DNA from: an uncultured Lachnospiraceae bacterium
GTDB taxonomy: Bacteria; Bacillota; Clostridia; Lachnospirales; Lachnospiraceae
Length of the DNA stretch: 64,000 nt
NCBI GenBank assembly: GCA_902789555.1
Contig: CADAOF010000004.1
Span: forward strand, 62,001-126,000
Reading direction: 5' to 3'
The notes below the pieces were generated by a model. It saw nothing but the letters and a program-made list of their open reading frames with translations, ran no database searches and was not told the DNA's origin. The position numbers and the translations under genes were made by a program. The first letter of the stretch is position 1. Every line of letters begins with the position of its first letter. Shown here piece after piece: positions 15,768 to 24,614 of the stretch.

Positions 15768-17690
15768 ATGAAGACAGTCCGTCTGACCATGGCACAGGCC
15801 CTGGTCCGTTTTCTGGAAAATCAGTACATTGCCTATGACGGGAAGGAAGATCCCTTTGTCGAAGGCGTGATCATGCTCCCGGGCCACGGCAACGTGGTCG
15901 GCCTCGGCCAGGCGCTCCGGCAGGAGACCCGCCGCCTCAAGGTCTGGCAGGGCAAGAATGAGCAGGGCATGGCGCACACCGCCGTGGCCTACGCGAAGCA
16001 GATGAAGCGGAAGAAGATCATTGCCGTGACGTCTTCCGTCGGCCCCGGCGCCGCCAACATGGTCACCGCCGCTGCGACGGCGACTGCGAACAACATCCCG
16101 GTCCTGATCCTGCCCGGCGACGTCTACGCCTGCCGCCAGCCGGACCCGGTGCTGCAGCAGATCGAGCAGACACAGGACCTGTCCATATCCACCAACGACG
16201 CGTTCCGGGCGGTCTGCCGTTACTGGGACCGCATCGTGCGGCCTGAGCAGCTGATGAGCGCGATGATCTCGGCCTTCCGTACTCTGACCGATCCGGCGAA
16301 TACCGGCGCGGTCTGCATTGCGATCCCGCAGGACGTCGAAGGCGAAGCCTATGACTATCCCGAATCCTTCTTCGCGAAACGCGTCTGGCGGCTCGCAAGG
16401 CGCCTTCCCGAAGCAGAAGCTGTTGCCGAAGCGGCTGAAGTGATCCGCGCAGCGAAGAAGCCGCTCCTCATCTGCGGCGGAGGTGTCCGCTACAGCGAGG
16501 CGCACGAAGAGTTCCGGACCTTTGCCGAAGCGACGGGCATCCCCTTCGGCGAGACTCAGGCGGGCAAGAGCGCCGTTCCCTACGACCATCCGCTGAACCT
16601 CGGCGGCATCGGCGTGACGGGCTGCTCGGCGGCCAATGAGATCGCGAAGGAAGCGGACGTCATCATCGGTGTCGGCACGCGCTACACCGATTTCACCACC
16701 TCTTCGAAATGGCTGTTCCGCGACGGGGCAAAGTTCGTCAACATCAACGTGTCCGAATTCCAGGCTCTGAAGCTGGATGCCGTGCCGGTCATTGCCGACG
16801 CGAAGCGCGCCCTGCCGGCGCTGCTGGCAGCACTGGACGGCTATAAGGCGCCGTACGCCGGCGAGATCGAAGCCGCGAGAGAGCGCTGGGCGAAGGAACT
16901 TGACCGCCTGCAGCATACCGCCTACGGCGAAGGGTATGTCCCCGAGGTCAACGACGCGAACGCCGCTTCTGCGGACCGCTTTGCGAAGGATCTGGATGCC
17001 TGCCTGACCCAGACCGCGGTGCTCGGCGCCATCAACTTCGCGATCGATCCGGATGACGTCGCCATCGGCTCCGCCGGCTCCCTTCCGGGCGACATGCAGC
17101 GCATGTGGTGCGCTAGGGGCGTCGACACCTACAACATGGAATACGGCTATTCCTGCATGGGCTACGAGATCTCCGGCGCCCTGGGCGTCAAATACGCCAT
17201 CGGCGACCGCGACGTCTACGCCATGGTGGGCGACGGGAGCTTCGTCATGCTGCATTCCGAGCTGCTGACCGCCGTGCAGGAGCATAAGAAGATCAACGTC
17301 TGCGTGTTCAACAATGCGTCCTTCGGCTGCATCAACAACCTGCAGGTGGGACACGGCAACGATACTCTGTGCACCGAGCTGCGCTTCCGCGGCGAGGACG
17401 GCGAGCACTCCGGAAAGTTCATCCCGGTCGATTTCGCAAAGATCGCCGAAGGCTACGGCTGCCGTGCCTTTACGGTACGCTCCATGGAAGACCTTGCGGC
17501 GGCGCTTGCCGAGGCGAAGAAGATCAAAGACGTTCCGGTGGTCTTCGACATCCGGGTCCTGCCCAAGTCCATGACGGACGGCTACGGCTCCTGGTGGCGC
17601 GTGGGAGATACCGAGGTCTCCGAAAACCCGAGGAACGTCGCGGCTTACGAAGACCATCTGGCTCATGTAAAGGACGCGAAGAAATACTGA
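15768..17690 (+). CDS. iolD: 3D-(3,5/4)-trihydroxycyclohexane-1,2-dione hydrolase
   Basis: This 640-residue ThDP-dependent enzyme of the acetolactate synthase superfamily has the N-terminal catalytic Glu in [24 protein letters not shown], a central nucleotide-like domain, and the ThDP/Mg motif [11 protein letters not shown] ending in FNN about 30 residues later. The opening [16 protein letters not shown] is typical of IolD. It hydrolyses the cyclic dione to 5-deoxy-glucuronate, the only ring-opening step of the pathway. A terminator follows, making it the last gene of the operon. Confidence 0.95.
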   Translation: MKTVRLTMAQALVRFLENQYIAYDGKEDPFVEGVIMLPGHGNVVGLGQALRQETRRLKVWQGKNEQGMAHTAVAYAKQMKRKKIIAVTSSVGPGAANMVTAAATATANNIPVLILPGDVYACRQPDPVLQQIEQTQDLSISTNDAFRAVCRYWDRIVRPEQLMSAMISAFRTLTDPANTGAVCIAIPQDVEGEAYDYPESFFAKRVWRLARRLPEAEAVAEAAEVIRAAKKPLLICGGGVRYSEAHEEFRTFAEATGIPFGETQAGKSAVPYDHPLNLGGIGVTGCSAANEIAKEADVIIGVGTRYTDFTTSSKWLFRDGAKFVNINVSEFQALKLDAVPVIADAKRALPALLAALDGYKAPYAGEIEAARERWAKELDRLQHTAYGEGYVPEVNDANAASADRFAKDLDACLTQTAVLGAINFAIDPDDVAIGSAGSLPGDMQRMWCARGVDTYNMEYGYSCMGYEISGALGVKYAIGDRDVYAMVGDGSFVMLHSELLTAVQEHKKINVCVFNNASFGCINNLQVGHGNDTLCTELRFRGEDGEHSGKFIPVDFAKIAEGYGCRAFTVRSMEDLAAALAEAKKIKDVPVVFDIRVLPKSMTDGYGSWWRVGDTEVSENPRNVAAYEDHLAHVKDAKKY

Positions 17691-17718
17691 TCCGCCTGCG
17701 CAGCGGCACATGAAAAGG

Positions 17719-17770
17719 CCGTGACAGCTCCGATCTCCGGGAACTGTCACGGTCTTTTGTTATTGTTTTT
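17719..17770 (+). terminator. Terminator of the iol operon
   Basis: CCGTGACAG (17719-17727) pairs with CTGTCACGG (17744-17752), followed by TCTTTTGTTATTGTTTTT. Confidence 0.9.
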
Positions 17771-17863
17771 CGCGGCGTATCCGTCAGGAAGTACGGAAAG
17801 CGCGGAGGAGAAGTGTCATTTTTATCCGCTTTTATGTTATGATGGCGCAAAAGGGAGGATGAG

Positions 17864-19474
17864 ATGAAAGCGATCTGGTACAACGGAAAAGTATATACGG
17901 GAGACGAAACGCTGCAGCAGGCTTTCCTCGTGCAGGACGGCCTGTTCCGCGCAGTCGGAAATGATGCGGAGATCCTGGCGCTCGCTGACGCGGATACGGT
18001 CCGTACGGATCTCGCGGGGCGCTTCGTCTGCCCCGGCTTCAACGATTCGCACATGCATCTGGTCGGCTTCGGCCAGTCGCTCGGTGCCGCCCGGCTTGCG
18101 GAACATACGGGAAGCCTTGCGGAACTCCTCGCCTATCTTCGGGAGTACGCTGCGGAAAATCCGCCGCGCGAAGGAAGGTGGCTCCGGGGACGCGGCTGGA
18201 ATCAGGACTATTTTGCCGACACTTCCCGCATGCCGGACCGTCATGACCTGGATGCGGTCTCGGCAGAATTCCCCATCCTCATCTCCCGCGCCTGCGGGCA
18301 CTGCTGCGTTGTCAATTCGCGTGCCCTGGAACTGGCCGGGATCAGCCCGGATACCCCGTCTCCGGAAGGCGGCAGGATCGGCGCGGAGAACGGCGTTCCC
18401 GACGGAAGACTGTACGACAATGCCATCGAGCTTGTCAGCGCCTGCATCCCCGAGCCGGATAAGGAGGAGATCAAGGACATGATCCGGCGGGCCTGCCGCG
18501 CTCTGAATGCCTATGGGATAACGAGCGTGCAGACCGACGATTACAGCACGTTCCGCGGCGTGCCGTTCGAAACGGTGAATGCCGCCTACCGTGAACTGGA
18601 GGCGAGCGGCGAACTGAGCGTCCGTGTGTACGAGCAGGCCAATTTCACCGAACTGAGCGAACTGAAACGCTTCATCGAAGCGGGAAACGTCACCGGGACC
18701 GGCAGCCGGATGTTCCGCATCGGACCGCTGAAGATGCTGGGCGACGGCTCGCTCGGGAGCCGCACGGCGTGGCTCTCCCGCCCCTATGCCGACGATCCCG
18801 GAACGTCCGGTTTTCCGCTTTTCAGCAGGGAGAAGATGGAAGAAATGATCAGCCTTGCCAATGAGAGCGGCATGCAGATCGCCGTCCATGCGATCGGCGA
18901 CGCCTGCCTGGACCAGGTCCTGAATGCCCTGGAAAAGGCGCTGCGGGAGCATCCGCGCACGGATCACCGCCACGGCATCGTGCACTGCCAGATCTCGCGC
19001 CCCGACCAGCTCCGCCGCATCCGGGAGCTCGGTCTTCACGTCTACGCCCAGTCCGTCTTCCTCGATTACGACAATCATATCGTGGAAAAAAGAGTCGGTC
19101 CGGAACTTGCCGCGAGCAGTTACGCCTGGAAGACCCTGATGAGAAGCGGCGTTTCGGTCTCGAACGGCTCGGACTGCCCGGTCGAGGCGCCGGACGTGAT
19201 GCGCGGGATCGAATGCGCGGTCACGCGCACCTCGCTGGACGGAACCGGCCCTTACCTGCCGCAGGAGGCCTTCACGCTCCGGGAGGCGCTTGACAGTTTT
19301 ACCGTCCGCAGCGCCGAGGCGAGCTTTGAAGAGGCGTTCAAAGGCCGGATCGCACCGGGCTTTGCGGCCGACTTTACGGTACTGGAGGAGGATCCCTTCA
19401 CGAAAGAGCTGCGGGCGCTCCATGCGATCCGGGTGAATGCCTGTTATCTCGGCGGAAAAAACGTTTTATCATAA
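17864..19474 (+). CDS. YtcJ-type metal-dependent amidohydrolase
   Basis: This 536-residue protein of amidohydrolase family 3 has the first metal motif GFNDSHMHL near residue 58, TSVQTDDYS near 222, HAIGDACLDQ near 341, HGIVHCQISRPDQL near 370, and SNGSDCPVE near 438. Relatives include N-substituted formamide deformylase and uncharacterised YtcJ proteins; the substrate here is unknown. GGGAGG lies 7 bases upstream of the ATG. It has its own gap of 173 bases after the iol terminator and stands alone before the pur leader. Confidence 0.87.
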   Translation: MKAIWYNGKVYTGDETLQQAFLVQDGLFRAVGNDAEILALADADTVRTDLAGRFVCPGFNDSHMHLVGFGQSLGAARLAEHTGSLAELLAYLREYAAENPPREGRWLRGRGWNQDYFADTSRMPDRHDLDAVSAEFPILISRACGHCCVVNSRALELAGISPDTPSPEGGRIGAENGVPDGRLYDNAIELVSACIPEPDKEEIKDMIRRACRALNAYGITSVQTDDYSTFRGVPFETVNAAYRELEASGELSVRVYEQANFTELSELKRFIEAGNVTGTGSRMFRIGPLKMLGDGSLGSRTAWLSRPYADDPGTSGFPLFSREKMEEMISLANESGMQIAVHAIGDACLDQVLNALEKALREHPRTDHRHGIVHCQISRPDQLRRIRELGLHVYAQSVFLDYDNHIVEKRVGPELAASSYAWKTLMRSGVSVSNGSDCPVEAPDVMRGIECAVTRTSLDGTGPYLPQEAFTLREALDSFTVRSAEASFEEAFKGRIAPGFAADFTVLEEDPFTKELRALHAIRVNACYLGGKNVLS

Positions 19475-19494
19475 GAAAAAAACACATTTCTAAA

Positions 19495-19524
19495 TTGACA
19501 ATGCGCCTGCCGCTGTGGTACCTT
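19495..19524 (+). promoter_or_regulatory. Candidate promoter of the pur operon
   Basis: A perfect TTGACA (19495-19500) is followed after 18 bases by TACCTT (19519-19524), a weak -10. It gives a leader RNA of about 140 bases. Confidence 0.5.
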
Positions 19525-19529
19525 TGTGG

Positions 19530-19637
19530 TGGTTCCTTTAAGGCGATGCGAGACATCGGCAAGGCTCATTCAGTTTGTAAGGTGTTCCCGGCTCCCAGAA
19601 ATGATCATTTCTTTTTCGCGCCGGGATTTTTGTTTTT
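19530..19637 (+). promoter_or_regulatory. purE leader RNA with terminator-like hairpin (putative attenuator)
   Basis: The leader holds a small CGATG-CGAGA-CATCG hairpin near 19544. It ends in CCCGGC (19587-19592) pairing with GCCGGG (19620-19625) around an inner perfect AGAAAT-GATC-ATTTCT stem. ATTTTTGTTTTT follows directly, as in an intrinsic terminator. It sits between the candidate promoter and purE, so it could regulate the operon by attenuation or with a riboswitch. I could not match it to the conserved cores of the purine, ZTP or PRPP riboswitches. It could also simply end the amidohydrolase transcript. Confidence 0.6.
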
Positions 19638-19670
19638 CAGGACACTATTCACAGAGGAGAAAAGACAAAA

Positions 19671-20153
19671 ATGAAGAAAGTCGGGATCGTAATGGGAAGC
19701 GCGAGTGATCTGCCGGTGGTAAAAAAGGCAGCAGATGTTCTCGCGGAGTTCGGCGTGCCGTATGAGATGCATATTTACTCGGCGCACAGGACGCCGGACG
19801 AGGCGCGGGATTTCGCGCGGAGCGCAAGGGAAAACGGCTTCGGCGTGCTCATCGCGGCAGCCGGCATGGCGGCCCATCTGGCCGGGGCAATCGCTGCGAA
19901 TACGACGCTTCCCGTGATCGGGATCCCTTGCAAAAGCGCAGCTCTTGAGGGCATGGACGCCCTGCTTGCCACGGTGCAGATGCCGTCCGGCATCCCGGTG
20001 GCAGCGGTTGCGATCGACGGCGCAAAGAACGCGGCGTTCCTGGCAGTCGAGATCCTTGCGGTCACGGATGAGGAACTTTCCGAAAAGCTTGCGGCCCACC
20101 GCCGCAGACAGGCGGAAGAGGTCCTGGCAAAGGACCGCGAACTGAACGCGTAA
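19671..20153 (+). CDS. purE: N5-carboxyaminoimidazole ribonucleotide mutase
   Basis: This 160-residue class I PurE has GSASDLPV at residue 10, the SAHRTP motif near 42, and AAGMAAHLAG near 70 with the catalytic His. It moves the carboxylate from N5-CAIR to give CAIR. PurK, which makes N5-CAIR in many bacteria, is not in the window. AGGAG lies 12 bases before the ATG. It is the first gene of the pur operon, with an 83-base gap to purC. Confidence 0.94.
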   Translation: MKKVGIVMGSASDLPVVKKAADVLAEFGVPYEMHIYSAHRTPDEARDFARSARENGFGVLIAAAGMAAHLAGAIAANTTLPVIGIPCKSAALEGMDALLATVQMPSGIPVAAVAIDGAKNAAFLAVEILAVTDEELSEKLAAHRRRQAEEVLAKDRELNA

Positions 20154-20236
20154 GAAGGCAAAACCAGCAGGCCGGAAACGCGGAAGGCGCCGGGCTGCCG
20201 ATCAAGCAATAAATAAAAAAACGGGGGATAAAACGC

Positions 20237-20917
20237 ATGAAGCTGATCTACACGGGCAAGACAAAGAATGTTTACGCAATGGACAACGGTCACTATCTGC
20301 TGAAGTTCAAGGATGACTGCACCGGCAAGGACGGTGTGTTCGATCCGGGTGAAAACAGCATCGGCCTGACCATCGAAGGCGTCGGCGACGTGAACCTTCG
20401 GATGTCGATCTATTTCTTCGAAAAGATCAACGCAGCCGGGATCCCGACCCACTACGTGAGCGCGGATCTTGCAAATACCACCATGGAAGTGCTGCCTGCG
20501 AAGGTATTCGGCAAGGGCCTCGAGGTCATCTGCCGCTACAAGGCCGTCGGCAGCTTCCTGCGCCGCTACCGCGACTACGTGGAAGAAGGCGCAGACCTTC
20601 CTGCCTACGTGGAAATGACCTTCAAGAACGACGCCCTCGGCGACCCGCTGGTCACGAAGGACGGCCTGATCGTTCTCGGCGTGATGAGCGCGGAACAGTA
20701 TGACGCGATCAAGGAAGAGACCCAAAAGATCACCGCGATCGTGGCAGAAGAGATGAAAGCTCGCGGCCTCGACCTTTACGATATCAAGTTCGAGTTCGGC
20801 TATGATGCCGACGGCAACGTGATGCTGATCGACGAGATCGCCTCCGGCAACATGCGCGTCTACAAGGACGGCGCCTACATCGATCCCATGACGCTCTCTG
20901 AGCTGTTCTTTGCCTGA
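20237..20917 (+). CDS. purC: SAICAR synthase
   Basis: This 226-residue enzyme has the ATP-binding start [31 protein letters not shown] near residue 95, and IKFEFGYD followed by [14 protein letters not shown] near 200-215. It joins CAIR and aspartate with ATP to give SAICAR. The stop codon shares its final base with the purF start. Confidence 0.94.
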   Translation: MKLIYTGKTKNVYAMDNGHYLLKFKDDCTGKDGVFDPGENSIGLTIEGVGDVNLRMSIYFFEKINAAGIPTHYVSADLANTTMEVLPAKVFGKGLEVICRYKAVGSFLRRYRDYVEEGADLPAYVEMTFKNDALGDPLVTKDGLIVLGVMSAEQYDAIKEETQKITAIVAEEMKARGLDLYDIKFEFGYDADGNVMLIDEIASGNMRVYKDGAYIDPMTLSELFFA

Positions 20918-22344
20918 TGGGCGGCTTCTTCGGAACGGTATCCCGCCGGGATACCGTCATGGACGTCTTTTTCGGAACGGATTATCACTCCCATCTGGGG
21001 ACACGGACGGCCGGCATGGCCATGTGGAGCGCGGAAAACGGCTGCAAGCGCCAGATCCACTCCATCGCCAACTCGCCCTTCCGCACCCGCTTTGAAAACG
21101 ACCTTCCGGAATTCTCCGGCGGCTGCGGTATCGGCTGCATCAGCGATACGGATCCGCAGCCTCTTCTCGTACGCTCAAAACTGGGGCTTTACGCGATCGT
21201 CACGGTCGGCGTCATCAACAACGCCGAGCAGCTGGTTGCGGACTGCTTTTCGGATTACAGCCTGCAGTTCATGGCCAACAGCAAGGGAAACGTCAACTCG
21301 ACGGAGCTTGCGGCTGCCCTGATCAATGAGGGCGCTTCGATCATGGACGGGATAAGGTTCGCGCAGGAGAAGGTTGACGGCTCCCTGACCGTGCTGATCA
21401 TGACCGGACCGGATGAGATCATTGCGGCGCGCGACCGCAGAGGGCGCCTGCCGGTGCTGATCGGAAAGGATGCCGACGGCTGCTGCGTCTCCTTCGAATC
21501 CTTTGCCTATCAGAAACTGGGCTATCAGGACGCCTATGAGCTCGGCCCCGGCGAGATCGTGAGCATCCGGCCGGACGGCATCACGCAGCTGCTGCCTCCC
21601 GGCGATCAGATGAAGATCTGTGCTTTCCTCTGGACATATTACGGCTATCCGACCTCCCGCTACGAGGGCAAGAACGTTGAAGTCATGCGCTATGAGAACG
21701 GCGCGATCATGGCTGCGCACGACCGTGAAAACGGCGGCATCCCGGAGGTCGACTGCATCGCCGGCATGCCGGATTCTGGCGTTCCGCACGCCATCGGCTA
21801 TGCCAATGAGGCGAAGCTCCCCTTCACGCGGCCGTTCATCAAATATACCCCGACCTGGCCCCGTTCCTTCATGCCGTCCAACCAGGACGTCCGCAACCAG
21901 GTCGCCAAGATGAAGCAGATCCCGGTGCCGGAACTGATCGAGGGAAAGAAGATCCTCTTCGTGGACGATTCGATCGTCCGCGGCACCCAGATCCGGGAAA
22001 CGGCGGATTTTCTGTACGAATGCGGCGCGGCTGAGATCCACATGCGCTCCGCCTGCCCGCCGATCATGCATAACTGCAAGTTCCTCAATTTCTCCCGCAA
22101 CAATGCCGAGACCGATCTGCTGGCCAGAAAGATCGTCATGGAACTTGAAGGCGACGAAGGAACTCTTCATCTGGACGAATACGCCGATGCGAAGACCGAA
22201 AGAGGGCAGTGCCTGCTGAAGCGGATCTGTGAGAAGATCGGCTTTGCGTCGATCGGTTATCAGTCGCTGGACGGCCTGCTTGAGGCCATCGGCATCGATA
22301 AGGACAAGGTCTGCACCTACTGCTGGACCGGAAAGGATCTGTGA
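20917..22344 (+). CDS. purF: Amidophosphoribosyltransferase-like, lacking the N-terminal Cys
   Basis: This 475-residue PurF homologue has both domains. The N-terminal Ntn-type glutaminase fold shows LGTRTAGMA, GGCGIGC and an NxxE-like NNAEQL segment. The C-terminal PRTase domain has the PRPP loop ILFVDDSIVRGTQIRE near 350. The residue after Met is Gly (MGGFFGTV) where PurF enzymes have the nucleophilic Cys (CGxxG). The start overlaps the purC stop, leaving no room for a cleaved propeptide. The glutaminase site should therefore be inactive unless Cys is supplied otherwise, and the enzyme may use free ammonia. The neighbours make purine synthesis the clear role. Confidence 0.9.
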   Translation: MGGFFGTVSRRDTVMDVFFGTDYHSHLGTRTAGMAMWSAENGCKRQIHSIANSPFRTRFENDLPEFSGGCGIGCISDTDPQPLLVRSKLGLYAIVTVGVINNAEQLVADCFSDYSLQFMANSKGNVNSTELAAALINEGASIMDGIRFAQEKVDGSLTVLIMTGPDEIIAARDRRGRLPVLIGKDADGCCVSFESFAYQKLGYQDAYELGPGEIVSIRPDGITQLLPPGDQMKICAFLWTYYGYPTSRYEGKNVEVMRYENGAIMAAHDRENGGIPEVDCIAGMPDSGVPHAIGYANEAKLPFTRPFIKYTPTWPRSFMPSNQDVRNQVAKMKQIPVPELIEGKKILFVDDSIVRGTQIRETADFLYECGAAEIHMRSACPPIMHNCKFLNFSRNNAETDLLARKIVMELEGDEGTLHLDEYADAKTERGQCLLKRICEKIGFASIGYQSLDGLLEAIGIDKDKVCTYCWTGKDL

Positions 22345-23381
22345 TGACGGAATCCCATTCTTCCTCCTATGCTGCGGCCGGCGTGGACATCGAAGCCGGC
22401 TATAAGGGCGTGAAACTCATGAAAAAGCACGTGGAAAGGACGTTTACGCCCGGCGTGCTTTCGGATATCGGCGGCTTCGGCGGCCTCTTCGCCCCGGATA
22501 TTGCGGGCATGAAGAAACCGGTTCTGGTTTCCGGAACCGACGGCGTGGGCACGAAGCAGCGTCTCGCGCAGCTGATGGGAAAACACGATACGGTCGGCAT
22601 CGACTGTGTGGCGATGTGCGTGAACGACATCGTCTGCTGCGGCGCGAAGCCCATCTTTTTCCTGGACTACATCGCGATCGGAAAGAACATTCCGGAGAAG
22701 GTCGCGGAGCTCGTTTCGGGCGTTGCGGAAGGCTGCGTCCAGGCCGGCTGCGCGCTCATCGGCGGCGAGACGGCCGAGCATCCCGGAACCATGGCGCCCG
22801 ACGATTATGACCTCGCCGGCTTTTCAGTCGGCATCGTCGATGAGGAAAAGATCCTGGATCAGAAGCGCATGCAGGCGGGCGATGCCGTGATCGCCCTTCC
22901 TTCGAGCGGCATCCATTCGAACGGCTACTCGCTGGTTCGCAAAGTCTTCGACGTGGAGCACGCGGATCTCGGGACGGTGATCCCTGAACTCGGCGCGCCG
23001 CTCGGCGACGTCCTGCTCACACCCACCCGCATCTACGTGAAGCCCGTGCTCGCCGCTCTGGAAGCGGCTGACGTCCGCGGCATTTCCCATATTACGGGCG
23101 GCGGCTTTTATGAAAACATTCCCCGCTGCATCCCGGACGGCCTCGGCGCCGTCATTGAAAAGGCAGCGGTCAGGACGCCGGCGGTCTTCCGGGTCTTGCA
23201 GGAAGCCGGGAACATTCCCGAACGCGACATGTTCAACACCTTCAACATGGGCGTCGGCATGACGATGATCGTGCGCCCGGATACCGCGGAAGCGGCGCTT
23301 GCCGCACTGCGCGCGCAGGGCGTGGATGCCTACGTCATCGGCGAGGTGAGAGCCTCGGAAGAGAAGGTGGCGTTATGCTGA
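22344..23381 (+). CDS. purM: AIR synthase (FGAM cyclo-ligase)
   Basis: This 345-residue PurM has YAAAGVDIEAG near residue 10, VSGTDGVGTK near 52, VNDIVCCGAKPIFFLDY near 90, ALIGGETAEHPG near 130 and HITGGGFYENIPR near 245. It closes FGAM to AIR with ATP. ATG 22344 overlaps the purF TGA; a GTG one codon earlier is possible but unneeded. Confidence 0.95.
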   Translation: MTESHSSSYAAAGVDIEAGYKGVKLMKKHVERTFTPGVLSDIGGFGGLFAPDIAGMKKPVLVSGTDGVGTKQRLAQLMGKHDTVGIDCVAMCVNDIVCCGAKPIFFLDYIAIGKNIPEKVAELVSGVAEGCVQAGCALIGGETAEHPGTMAPDDYDLAGFSVGIVDEEKILDQKRMQAGDAVIALPSSGIHSNGYSLVRKVFDVEHADLGTVIPELGAPLGDVLLTPTRIYVKPVLAALEAADVRGISHITGGGFYENIPRCIPDGLGAVIEKAAVRTPAVFRVLQEAGNIPERDMFNTFNMGVGMTMIVRPDTAEAALAALRAQGVDAYVIGEVRASEEKVALC

Positions 23382-23980
23382 AGAAGACCGTTTCCGGGAT
23401 CACGGCGGGCCTCCTCATCAGCCTCGGCGGCACGGTATTTCTGGCTGCCGAGAACAAGGTGGTCGGCGCTGTCGCCTTTACGATTGGCCTCCTCAGCATC
23501 TGTTACTATGGGCTTTCCCTCTATACGGGCAAGGTCGGCTATCTTTTCGAAAAACACGATAAGGAAGCTTTTTCCGTGCTGTTTCTGGGACTTCTCGGGA
23601 ACACCGTCGGGACGGTCGTCTGCGGCCTTCTGCTGCGCGTCTGCCGGCCTGCCGTCGCGGAAAAGGCGGAAAGCATATGCGCCGCGAAACTCGGGCTGGA
23701 TCCGCTGAACGTGTTCCTGCTCGGCTGTTTCTGCGGCATTCTTGTTTATGTTGCGGTCAATCTGTTCCGCGACAAAAAAACCGTACTGGGCATCCTCATC
23801 GGGATCCCGGTCTTCATTCTGAGCGGTTTCGAGCATTCGATCGCGGATATGTTCTACATGGCGGCGGCCGGAGAATTTTCGCTCCGGGCGCTTGTTTTCA
23901 TCCTGCTGGTCATTGCCGGAAACAGTGCCGGCGCGCTGGTCTTTGACCGCCTGCTGCATTTCTCCGGCGTGAAGAAATAA
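23375..23980 (+). CDS. Formate/nitrite transporter family channel (short form)
   Basis: This 201-residue hydrophobic protein has six predicted membrane helices and FNT family motifs: GLLISLGGTVFLA near residue 12, LYTGKVG near 50, GNTVGTVVCG near 75, CGILVYVAV near 120, the channel-signature SGFEHSIADMF near 148, and GNSAGALVF near 180. Most FocA/NirC proteins have about 270-285 residues, so this is a trimmed version that keeps the pore His in FEHS. It overlaps purM by seven bases and precedes purN. Its role is probably formate movement linked to one-carbon supply for the PurN and AICAR formylation steps. Confidence 0.85.
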   Translation: MLKKTVSGITAGLLISLGGTVFLAAENKVVGAVAFTIGLLSICYYGLSLYTGKVGYLFEKHDKEAFSVLFLGLLGNTVGTVVCGLLLRVCRPAVAEKAESICAAKLGLDPLNVFLLGCFCGILVYVAVNLFRDKKTVLGILIGIPVFILSGFEHSIADMFYMAAAGEFSLRALVFILLVIAGNSAGALVFDRLLHFSGVKK

Positions 23981-23990
23981 GGAGTGGGGC

Positions 23991-24614
23991 ATGGAAAAAA
24001 CAAAGATTGCCGTCCTGGTTTCCGGGGGCGGCACCAACCTGCAGGCGCTGATCGACGCGCAGGAAGCCGGAAAGCTGAAAAGCGGGAAGATCGTGCTCGT
24101 GGTCTCGAATAAGGAAGGCGCCTACGCGCTCGAGCGGGCCGGAAAGGCCGGCATCCCCGCGCTGACGCTTACCCGCAAGGCCTGCGGCTCGCAGGAGGCT
24201 TTTGAGGCTGCCCTGCAGGCGGCGCTTGAAGAAGCCGGCACCGAACTCATCATTCTTGCGGGCTTTCTCAGCATCCTGAGCGGCGAATTTACGAAGAAAT
24301 GGCCGGAGCGCATCATCAATGTGCATCCCGCCCTCATCCCTTCCTTCTGCGGCAAGGGATTCTACGGGCTGAAGGTGCATGAGGCCGCACTTTCGTACGG
24401 CGTGAAGGTGACCGGCGCCACGGTGCATTTCGTGAACGAGGTCCCGGACGGCGGGCGCATCATCCTGCAGAAGGCCGTGGAGATCAAAGAAGGCGACACG
24501 CCGGAGGTCCTCCAGCGGCGCGTGATGGAAGAGGCGGAATGGATCCTGCTGCCGCAGGCGGCGGAACTGGTCTCCGAACAGATAAAAAACGAAAAGGAAG
24601 GCAAAAAGGCATGA
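23991..24614 (+). CDS. purN: Phosphoribosylglycinamide formyltransferase
   Basis: This 207-residue folate-dependent GART has VLVSGGGTNLQALID at residue 8, LAGFLSILS near 88, NVHPALIPSFCGKGFYG near 105 with the catalytic Asn and His, and HFVNEVPDGGRII near 135 with the catalytic Asp. It formylates GAR using 10-formyl-THF. Its last codons overlap the ATG of purO. Confidence 0.94.
   Translation: MEKTKIAVLVSGGGTNLQALIDAQEAGKLKSGKIVLVVSNKEGAYALERAGKAGIPALTLTRKACGSQEAFEAALQAALEEAGTELIILAGFLSILSGEFTKKWPERIINVHPALIPSFCGKGFYGLKVHEAALSYGVKVTGATVHFVNEVPDGGRIILQKAVEIKEGDTPEVLQRRVMEEAEWILLPQAAELVSEQIKNEKEGKKA

Noticed and set aside
14898..17750. A 950-codon open frame on the minus strand across iolB and iolD
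   Set aside because: It is antisense to well-supported genes, has low-complexity Ala/Arg/Asp/Val-rich composition with no family motif, and has no ribosome site. Such long antisense frames are common in G+C-rich DNA.
19460..19474. AAAACGTTTT near the end of the amidohydrolase gene as a further LacI operator
   Set aside because: It lies inside the coding end with no promoter around it and matches only the short core; likely chance.
19530..19670. Known purine, ZTP or PRPP riboswitch in the purE leader
   Set aside because: I could not find the conserved core bases of any of these, so the leader is reported only as an unassigned candidate attenuator.
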